Below are positions 56,218-64,000 of a stretch of DNA of 64,000 nt, one piece after another (positions within the stretch are counted from its first letter, which is position 1; every line of letters begins with the position of its first letter). The position numbers and the translations under genes are program-made. The notes below the pieces were generated by a model. It was not told where the DNA came from and made no database searches. It worked only from the letters and a program-made list of their open reading frames with translations. This DNA comes from Zarea fungicola (lineage: Eukaryota > Ascomycota > Sordariomycetes > Hypocreales > Cordycipitaceae): assembly GCA_900169235.1 (NCBI GenBank), contig FWCC01000134.1, positions 1-64,000 on the forward strand, written 5' to 3'.

Positions 56218-59200
56218 ATGGCATCTTTTGGTCGAATATCTAATTCGCTGGTCACTGGGGTGAACGAGAATACACTGGCACTCGCCAGCCTCAACTTTGA
56301 CTTCTCCCTCTTCAAGGTAGAGGCCCCTTTAGAGTATAGTGACATCGGGAATGCCCTGACAAAGCATCGTCGAAAGAATGCAGAAGCAGGGGCGACCCAC
56401 CAAACAGCACGAAAGCTTGGCGCGCTCTTCGAGCTTGCCGTGCCATCCGTGCCCAAGGTGATCTCTGCGTACGGTGAAAGGGCTTCCGAAATCATCAAAA
56501 CTCCCGGAGCGAACCCGCTGGGGGAAACCGCGAAGCATGGGCCATTTGCGAATTTTGTTGGCGTTGATGCGACCTCAATCTGGGCAGCGGCAACGTCTGG
56601 TGGCACTTCCATTGCAATTCACCTGCTCGCCTGCTTGTTAGCCAGGGCTTTTCCAGATCCGGCCGAGTCGGCTTCAATATGGGCTGAACTCGTCCTGGAG
56701 CGCCAATATGAGCTCCTAAAGTACGCCGAGGGGCCCATGGTGAATGTTGCCCACTTGGCCGCTTTGAATGCGGCTCAGCAGGAAATCTCTAGAGCCGAAT
56801 TACGGCAGTGGGATACATCCGCCCGAGCCTGGCTCCGCACCGCTGACAGTGTTATGCAGAAAAAGTGCATACAGTTCAAGCTGATTCTAAAAAATCTCAG
56901 CATCAACATGGGTTCGGGGGCTAGACCATACCCTTTCTTCATGCGTGCCTGGACACAAGCTATGCTGGGTCTTGAGAGGCTTTTGAATAGTGAGCCTCAG
57001 AGTGTCACTGACGGCAGTATTCTCTGGGCCATCTCCTCTTGGCATCTTTTCCCCAATCTACTCGTCCTGGGCAACCAGACAACTAATGTGAGCTTTGAAG
57101 ACGCCCTGATGCCGACGGCGGGCGTTTTGACTGTGGGTATCAACACGTCCACCGCGTCTAATGACTACAACTCGGGGATCAATTGGTCGGTCGCACTATC
57201 TCACTATCGATATTACGGCACCCCTGTGAAAGCCGTTGGCCGGATCGACGACAGACTCACCATTGACGAACTCTACTTTGTTTCCTTGGGTAGCCTGTTG
57301 GACTCCTGGAAGGTTCCGCCTTCGATGCTCGACTTATCTCTTCAGTGGTTCAGTGCCCTTTGGAAATGCGTCAGCCGAGTTAAGCCGTCGCTGCAGAGTC
57401 ATAAACCAGCCTGGCTTGAAAATCTTGCAATAACCGCCGATCGATACCTCGCCAGCACAGAGCAAGCTAGAAAGGAGTATTCTAGTCTGATCGCCTTTGG
57501 CCGTCGCCGTGGACGAAACTTTCTCTGTAATTCCAGGGTACGCGGTGGAGGATTGCCCTGGTTTGGTCTTAGATACCGATATGTCCTCGACACTTTGTCC
57601 CATGAGTCGGCTCACGAGTGTGGTGTGCAGTACTTGCGCCACGTAGCAAAAACAGCCGGTTTAAAGCATGACGAAGCCCTCATCACAGCAATTTGGGCCG
57701 ACACATCTGGTTTGGATTCAAAAGGTGAATTACATGAATATACCACCGCAGTTCCGAGACCAGTCCTGCGTACTGTCAAGACATGGGCCGATCAAGATTC
57801 ACTAGAAGAACTCCCTGGTCTCGATTCCGAGACAGAACACTCCAGTGGCCCTTCTTTTCGTAATTTCAAGACAGAACACTCCGGTGGCCTTCGTCGTCGT
57901 GATTTCGAGGCAGAACAGTTCAATGGCCCTCATTTTCATAATCTTGATTTTGAGGCACAACACTTCAGTGGTCTTCATCCTCATGGTCTTGATTTCGAGA
58001 CGGAACACTTCGACGGCCTTGATCTTGATGGTCTTGAGTTCGGCACCGAGCCCTTCAGTGGCCTTCCCATGGCCTCACGCGATTCCGACTTAGGGTCCCG
58101 CTCCTCCGGTATCTCTAAAGAGAAAGGCAAATTTAACGATTCACCAAAACATGTGGAGGAATTGGATTTGCCAGTTCACTCTAGACCCTATGCCACGTGG
58201 ACCGCATCCTTTAGCATAAAAAATGGTTCAAAGCAGCATGGCCCACGAGATCTACGAATGTTTAGCCAGGATAGCAAATTACCGCTGAACAAAAAGATCG
58301 ACTGTACTCAGCGCACTAGAAACGACGGTGTTGGGTTCTCGGACTGTGTTGCGCATTTACCTGCCATGGACTGGTTCCCAAAATCGCCAGTCACGTTCAC
58401 GCAGGTGCTAGGCGACTCCGAAAATAAACTAAATCTCTGGATCACAATGAGCGGGTCTTCGCGCGTTAGAAACCTTGGCTGGGATAACCCGGCGCTGCGA
58501 ACCGGCCAAACCGGAGAACCATTTGTGGACCTCGAGGAAGCCATCGCGGCCCTCCAGCATACCGCCACTATGCCAAGCGTCGTAGAGCCAATTATGCTGT
58601 GGCAGTACTTTGAGGGCCCGGACCCATATGAACCACAAGACTTCATCAAGCCACTTCTTGAGATTATACACCCGACGCGGGATGCCTGCAGCATGGTCAT
58701 CAACTCGCTACGTAGCCTTGCCCTTGCACACAAGATTTACAGCCAGCTCGACGGGGCCACTGTTTCCTCGAGCATAGTAGACAGAGGGCTCCATGACGTC
58801 AAATGGGGTGCGGCAGGGCAGCAAAATACCCCTACCAAGTCAATGGTATTTAGTTGCATCGCCATGATGGAAACTGGCACGGTTCATCTGGATGCTGAAC
58901 GGCTGGGAGAGGTGATTGCGCTGTCATCGGGCAATTCCATATTTGTCTCGTCCCAGCTATTGAAGGACCCATCAACTGCGGTGGCAGATTATGCTGTTAC
59001 ACGACTCGTAGGAAACATTGGGCGATCTGGCATCAGTCTTTTGATCCCTCCGCCTGCTGCCCCCCTAGTTCGTCCGCTTAGTTCGTCCTGGCGTGCCGTC
59101 AACTATTCTCCGTTTGATGGCAAGCGCGAAGATAACTTCAAGGGCACGACACTTCATCTCTCGTTTACGTCCAACGAATTCCCTCTCGACTACGGCGTAA

Positions 59201-59682
59201 CCGGTATTGTTGACCACCAAGTATTTTTGGTCGAGTCCATCGTGTCTGTTCTCGACGCGGGGACATGGGTTGCTGACTTGAACGTCCTCGGGCCCCTTGA
59301 ACAGCTGGCTGATCGCTGCCTGCGCGTACCACGCCCGCTGCGATGCAACCACAGCCGTGAAATTCTGAGCGAGGCGTTGAGTAAGTTTGCCATTGTCGAT
59401 ACGTGGGAGGAGGTCTTGGACACCCCGCCAACCATTGGCTTAGTCCGCGCCCATGGGAACTGGTGTGCTCGACTTGCGGCCGCTATACTCCTGTCACAAC
59501 TGAGCCACGACCAAGAGTCTAACTCGAAAACCAGGGCTGCTTGTGAGCATGAGATGTCTAATTTTATGCCTAGGGTACTGGTTTTAGACAACAGAGACGA
59601 TGTGTGCTGGGTATGCGTGTATAGAAGGCTGAAGAAGCGTGCTGCGCTAGATGTGGACGTTCCTCTATATCTGATTACCTAA
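56218..59682 (+). CDS. large fungal protein of unknown function
   Basis: A single uninterrupted frame encodes 1154 residues. The start context GCCATGG is strong; an overlapping upstream ATG at 56211 in another frame makes only ten codons. The N-terminal third (SNSLVTGVNENTLALASLNF, then DATSIWAAATSGGTSIAIHL) resembles a widespread uncharacterised fungal family, including a hydrophobic segment near residues 122-146 that could touch a membrane. A histidine near HESAHECGVQYLRH might bind metal, but this is speculative. A tandem repeat interrupts the protein near residues 537-616. Conserved blocks resume afterwards (LNLWITMSGSSRVRNLGW and SIVSVLDAGTWVADLNVLGP). No enzyme family was identified. 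Confidence 0.75.
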   Translation: MASFGRISNSLVTGVNENTLALASLNFDFSLFKVEAPLEYSDIGNALTKHRRKNAEAGATHQTARKLGALFELAVPSVPKVISAYGERASEIIKTPGANPLGETAKHGPFANFVGVDATSIWAAATSGGTSIAIHLLACLLARAFPDPAESASIWAELVLERQYELLKYAEGPMVNVAHLAALNAAQQEISRAELRQWDTSARAWLRTADSVMQKKCIQFKLILKNLSINMGSGARPYPFFMRAWTQAMLGLERLLNSEPQSVTDGSILWAISSWHLFPNLLVLGNQTTNVSFEDALMPTAGVLTVGINTSTASNDYNSGINWSVALSHYRYYGTPVKAVGRIDDRLTIDELYFVSLGSLLDSWKVPPSMLDLSLQWFSALWKCVSRVKPSLQSHKPAWLENLAITADRYLASTEQARKEYSSLIAFGRRRGRNFLCNSRVRGGGLPWFGLRYRYVLDTLSHESAHECGVQYLRHVAKTAGLKHDEALITAIWADTSGLDSKGELHEYTTAVPRPVLRTVKTWADQDSLEELPGLDSETEHSSGPSFRNFKTEHSGGLRRRDFEAEQFNGPHFHNLDFEAQHFSGLHPHGLDFETEHFDGLDLDGLEFGTEPFSGLPMASRDSDLGSRSSGISKEKGKFNDSPKHVEELDLPVHSRPYATWTASFSIKNGSKQHGPRDLRMFSQDSKLPLNKKIDCTQRTRNDGVGFSDCVAHLPAMDWFPKSPVTFTQVLGDSENKLNLWITMSGSSRVRNLGWDNPALRTGQTGEPFVDLEEAIAALQHTATMPSVVEPIMLWQYFEGPDPYEPQDFIKPLLEIIHPTRDACSMVINSLRSLALAHKIYSQLDGATVSSSIVDRGLHDVKWGAAGQQNTPTKSMVFSCIAMMETGTVHLDAERLGEVIALSSGNSIFVSSQLLKDPSTAVADYAVTRLVGNIGRSGISLLIPPPAAPLVRPLSSSWRAVNYSPFDGKREDNFKGTTLHLSFTSNEFPLDYGVTGIVDHQVFLVESIVSVLDAGTWVADLNVLGPLEQLADRCLRVPRPLRCNHSREILSEALSKFAIVDTWEEVLDTPPTIGLVRAHGNWCARLAAAILLSQLSHDQESNSKTRAACEHEMSNFMPRVLVLDNRDDVCWVCVYRRLKKRAALDVDVPLYLIT
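57826..58065 (+). repeat. in-frame tandem repeat, ~15-residue unit, 5-6 copies
   Basis: Within the preceding gene, units such as DFEAQHFSGLHPHGL and DFETEHFDGLDLDGL follow one another, about 45 bp per unit with diverged copies. Period is a multiple of three, so copy number can change without breaking the frame. Confidence 0.75.
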
Positions 59683-60551
59683 ACACTATCGATTATTCTA
59701 GCAGAAAGGCATTGAAAGATATACTTGGTAAATACAGAGTAGTTGGTGCTTATTTGAGCCTTTCCCAGCTGGATTGAGTAGGGGAATAGCGGCCAATAAT
59801 TGACTAATTCTCCCTATGTAAGCCAAGCAGCCATGCGCGGGTAACAATTCCCATAATAAAAGGAAGTAAACAGTTAGATAGAATGGAAGAAAGGAAGTAT
59901 AGTATATATACTGTTAAGAGAAACTGCTTTTTATTATATTTTTATTATATTTTTAATAAAAGCATGGGATTGCCTCTGTATGGTAGAAAATGACCAGGAA
60001 AAAACTCAAAACAATGAAGATAAAAAGACCTCGCTAGAATCCAACATATCCAAATTTTAAACCGAATACTTCCAATATCTCAAAATTTCGTACGGACCAG
60101 ATAGTCCTTTGGTTAGACTTGCTTCTGACTTGCTTCTGACTTCAGCCAAGCCTCCAGGTCAATTGAAGTTCAGTAGCTGGCTAGAACCGAGGATAAGCCC
60201 CCGTCCCCATCAGGGCTCCTGCAGAGAAATATAGCCGGTCAAATACTTAATTCCAGCAAAGGAATTGGCAGCACACTGGGACAGAAGGCCATTCATGTTG
60301 TCATTGATATTTTGGTTAATAAGTGCTCTCCACACTAAAAGCATGGACAGGTGAATGGCAAAAGATCGAGCAAAGGAACGTTGCACCGCATGTAGTGGTG
60401 GGGTTCTCAGATTAACTGCAGTTTAACATCTAGTATCAATACTTTTCTCTTATTATTGATAGATTCAACACTTGAAACTCCCTGTTTCTAAAAGCATATG
60501 GAGCAGCGCCGCCTTTTGAGTTTATTTCCACGGCTCCTCTGGAAAGAAGGG
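59683..60551. other. AT-rich intergenic region
   Basis: No gene was recognised. A short tandem AT repeat lies around 59931-59962 (units of TTTTTATTATA), followed by DNA with no visible coding potential up to the end of the FAD-oxidase gene. Confidence 0.45.
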
Positions 60552-62562
60552 CTATCTCTTACAAAGCTGACCGCTCTGTAGTTGATGCCAACGATCATGT
60601 CCGACGCAGGGTGTACACCAAAACACATCATGCGGGTCAGTCTCACGTTTTATTTTCAAAAGGCGATCGTAATTAGCCCCCCAATAGGCCTGCTGCCAGT
60701 TCTTCTCATACGGGGAAGCCTAAGACTCGTTAGTTTGGCTCGTCCATAACGGAGTTCATGGGCTTAGGCTTCTCACTTCGTTAAGATAGCAGCCTGAGGA
60801 AGGTGTGAGCTTGCGAATCGGTTCCCAGTTAGCGTCGAGGGCACTGACGGCTTCGTCTGTCGCTGCCCTATTCAATGCTGCCCCCAGCGTTTCGGTCACT
60901 GTGGCTCGTATTAGTTCATGCTTCCCCGAAGGGTACTTTTAGTATTAATTGGCTGCATGTAAGCGCACTTACTTGCGTGAACATATGCGCTTCGCCATGC
61001 TGAGTTGACTGAGTTGCTACCGCCAAAAGGCTTGGCTTCCTGCACGCCTTTGCCGCCTACTAGGCAAAAATCCAGACCTCCAAAGGATTTGCTTCCCGAG
61101 ACTAAAGCCTCCCCAAGTGCCTTTTCATTCTGAAAAGCATCCATTCCAAGCAGTCGTGAAACCAAGTACCTGTTATCCCCCACTTCGTCGTGGTAATAAT
61201 TGGCCTTGATGAACTCAAGGAACGATCGATACTCAGTAACGCTGCTTCTGAGCTGGGCCTTGCCTGACCAGCGACAATTAATGGTATCATTTATAGGCTC
61301 AAATATCTTGTTGAACGCATCAGGGTCGGTATTGTCCTGGAGTGCCATGTATCCCTGAAAGCCGGCCACAGTTTTAGGAAGGCTCGAATCGGGGATAGGA
61401 TTGGAAATGGAGAGGTTGACGGCGCTATAACCAGCCACACCAGAGTCCATCAGGTACGGCGTTTGCGAGGCAACATAGCCAATGAGGTCGCTGAGGAAAG
61501 GAGCGCCAGGCTCACTAACAGCAAACCAGGTAGCTACTTTGAGTTTGGGGCTAGGGAATGTTCGGATCGTGAACCCGGTGATGACACCAAATGTCGCGCC
61601 GCCGCCCTAAGTACATGATTAGAATCGTAGCACTGGTAGAGGGAGGCTTGAAAACTTACCCCGCATAGGGCCCAGAAGAGATCTGGGTTTTGGTCTTGGT
61701 TGGCCTTTTGAAACTTGCCGTCAGGAGTAACTACTTCCACTTCAACAACTTGGTCTGCTGCGAGTCCGTGCCATGGAGATAGTATTGAATGACCACCACC
61801 AGTGAGATAGCCACCCAAGCTAACTGTCAAGCAATTACCGCCCACGATTGCCTGGTTATGCGCATCCAGGGCAGTATATATGTTTCCCAGCGTTGCACCA
61901 CTGCCTATTGTTGCAGTGTTGCCGTGAATTACACGCCCCGAGTCTAGTGTGAATATGCCACCGTTATACTTGATGCTATCAAGGTGGTGTGTCCAGAACG
62001 AGAGCGAGCCAGGGGCATACGAGCGGCCGAGGAGTTCATGGCCGGTAGACTTTACATTGACGCGGATATGGTTTTCTCGGGCTTTTTTATGGTGAGCTAG
62101 TGCTACTCAATGAGGTATGATTCCAACAGTAAGCTTACCAAAATCTAGGCCAGCTTTGATATTCCTCACATCTGCTGCATCGATAACATATGCAGGGTAT
62201 CCGGTCGGGCTACACGGTGTATTTGGGTCTGGTAGACATGTGTCATTGGCCCACTGGTTCGCCATGACTGAAACTGGATCCTCTAGGTGAAAGTCGTATG
62301 TCAACCATGCCTTGGCAACATTCGCGCACGCCTTCTTGTTGTAGCTGCTCTGCCCTATATGGCATACTCCTCCGGGCAGTGTTGGTTGGAAAAGTTTTCC
62401 ATGTACCGTCTTGTTGAAGGCGCTCCAGACCTCTTTGGAAGGCCAATGTGCTGTTCCTGGGTAAGCTTTGCAGCGGGGATTATCTGCGTGTCGTGGCCCG
62501 ACCACCGCAGAAGCATTTCCAACTGCCACAAGCAGTACTAGGATACTGATTAATGCCATCAT
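60552..62562 (-). CDS. secreted berberine-bridge-type FAD-linked oxidase
   Basis: Five exons on the minus strand (62562-62139, 62081-61660, 61606-60973, 60898-60777, 60719-60552) encode 589 residues. The start is the first ATG; the frame opens upstream only with GTG. A signal peptide (MMALISILVLLVAVGNASA) is followed by the PCMH FAD-binding fold. H156 in VKSTGHELLGRS and C225 in AIVGGNCLTVSLGG are the two residues that attach FAD covalently in this family, and the segment ending ALCGGGGATFGVITGF completes the nucleotide site. The C-terminal BBE domain ends NWQQAYWGANYDRLLKIK with CTPCVG. Such enzymes oxidise sugars, alkaloids or secondary metabolites, often in biosynthetic clusters. No cluster core enzyme is visible here, so the substrate is open. 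Confidence 0.88.
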
Positions 62563-63553
62563 GTGAGGTTGCGCAAAATGCCACACCTAACTCAGAGCTG
62601 TGGAGATAATAAGTGTGGCTACTGCTCATTTATTCAGGGCATTTATGGTGTATAGTACACAGAAAAAATCTGCGTTGGTTGTGGAAAAGCTCTCGAGGGC
62701 GAAAAATCGTCAATCTGTCTGACGTAGAAAGGGCGGCAGCGCAATCCATATAAGTTACATACTACGGAGTCCGTAAACCATAAATGAGGACTTTTTGGCT
62801 ACAGAAAAGCAATTGTGGAATGTGTCTACCGTCAAAGCGCACCGGGAATGCACTAGTTTAGTTGCGATTGGCCATCGTCGAATTCAATACAATTGAAGCC
62901 TAGCAGGGTTCAAATCTCAGATCTAAATTTCAACCAGGAATGCACTTTAAAATACCAAGTACATCCCTTAACATTCCAGCTCACTAGCTTGTGCGGACGC
63001 TCTTAGGTTACTCGAACGATAGCTACAGATCTGTGGGTGTTTGGAGTGTTGCATCATTATTATTTAATTCGTGGCACAGACATTCAATAACAACTGCATG
63101 AGTCAAGACCAGCGGAGCGCATAATAGCATGGAGGACCAGCTCATGTAAGCGGACAAAGCTAGCCATGAGGCAGATTTGAGTAGGGCACGAATTAAATCT
63201 GCCTAGAAAAAGTCCGGGAATGCAAAATTAAGCCTCTATGCGTTTGCCGTCGACACATAGAAAGCGAAGTCTTAAATATGCTACGCACTGTCTCCATGTA
63301 AGACATTGGCTAAAGTCTTAGATACGGGGCTTCCTAGATTCCACAGTTCTTTAAATTTCAGAATCAGGGATTTCCCTTCAGCGTAAATATCTAGCATGGC
63401 GAGAGCTGGTTGGCAGTGACTGCCGAAGTGATTGGTATGCGCCGATCCCACTGTATAAAGACGATATATTACCCTCATTACCAAGGCACCCACTGATTCA
63501 AGTACCGCAACTTCACTTTACATCAGGTCTCCCGTGCTGAGAATCCTTGAATC
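62563..63553. other. intergenic, divergent promoters
   Basis: The interval lies between the starts of the oxidase and lipase genes. No other gene was recognised. Confidence 0.4.
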
Positions 63554-64000
63554 ATGCGTTGTTTTGCAAGCCTGGTTCTAGTCTCGATGGCTGCAATCGT
63601 GGCAGCGTCTCCGGTCCCAGAAGTTATCGAACCTCGGTCAACTGAAAACGACTTTTCATGCAAAAGTTCTGTCCACCCGTATCCGATCGTTAGTCTTCAT
63701 GGAATTTTAAGCAACAGCCATATCGCCCTCAATTTCTTGGAGAGCTGGTTGCGACCTCAAGGTTACTGTACCTTTTCCCTGACCTACGGAACGCAAGGGC
63801 CTATCCCCATAGGCGGCGTCAAGTCAATCGAGGACTCCTCTCACCAGATTGCCGATTTTATTCGCAAGGTCCTTGACCGCACCGGCGCAGAAAAGGTTGA
63901 TATTATTGGCCACTCTGAAGGCGGACTTTTATCCCTCTACGTTCCAAAGTTCAGTGGCCTCGCCCCGCGCATCAACAAGGTTATTGCCATTGCCCCACCG
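63554..64000 (+). CDS. secreted lipase/esterase (alpha/beta hydrolase), partial at window end
   Basis: The first 149 residues are present and the gene runs off the window. A signal peptide (MRCFASLVLVSMAAIVAAS) is followed by YPIVSLHGILSNSHIALNFL, where the HG supplies the oxyanion-hole region. The nucleophile elbow IIGHSEGGLL places the catalytic serine at 121. This matches bacterial EstA-like class 2 lipases and their fungal relatives, which hydrolyse acylglycerols or esters outside the cell. The aspartate and histidine of the triad should lie beyond the window. Confidence 0.8.
   Translation, partial: MRCFASLVLVSMAAIVAASPVPEVIEPRSTENDFSCKSSVHPYPIVSLHGILSNSHIALNFLESWLRPQGYCTFSLTYGTQGPIPIGGVKSIEDSSHQIADFIRKVLDRTGAEKVDIIGHSEGGLLSLYVPKFSGLAPRINKVIAIAPP

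Noticed and set aside
1..64000. CRISPR arrays, bacterial operons or insertion sequences
   Set aside because: The spliced genes show a fungal nuclear genome; no spaced direct repeats, transposase frames or terminal inverted repeats were seen.

Overview
The window looks like nuclear DNA of a filamentous ascomycete, probably a sordariomycete and perhaps Hypocreales. The evidence is many short GT-AG introns (about 50-110 bp with CTAAC-like branch sites), a Zn2Cys6 regulator, a SesA-NACHT-ankyrin NLR, dispersed 5S rRNA sequences and many secreted proteins. The class follows from gene content and is not proven. All gene models were spliced by hand from reading frame, splice signals and family motifs. 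Several N runs mark assembly joins.

0-12 kb: a GFA-type protein, a secreted RidA-like protein, then an aromatic-acid block. The block holds an allantoate-permease-type transporter, gentisate 1,2-dioxygenase divergent from a fumarylacetoacetase-family hydrolase, and a Zn2Cys6 regulator convergent with the hydrolase. This looks like a small gentisate catabolic cluster. An intron-containing tRNA-Ala(AGC) follows.

12-30 kb: an ankyrin-repeat gene ending in a two-helix membrane domain, with a frame break inside one repeat; a major facilitator gene whose middle is lost at an N gap; an SDR oxidoreductase; a 1840-residue degenerate-ankyrin/coiled-coil protein; and a HELLS/LSH-type SNF2 remodeller.

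30-37 kb: a second GFA protein, a Rieske protein, a secreted S53 peptidase and an amino-acid permease.

37-50 kb: gene-poor DNA whose recognisable genes are almost all small secreted proteins, including a KP4-like one. At 39.3-39.8 kb on the minus strand is an unusual series of intron-like units of 51-70 bp separated by only 3 nt, behind a signal-peptide exon.

50-64 kb: a SesA-NACHT-ankyrin NLR between two partial 5S rRNA sequences that coincide with NN assembly joins, a large uncharacterised protein with an internal tandem repeat, a berberine-bridge-type FAD oxidase, and the start of a secreted lipase.
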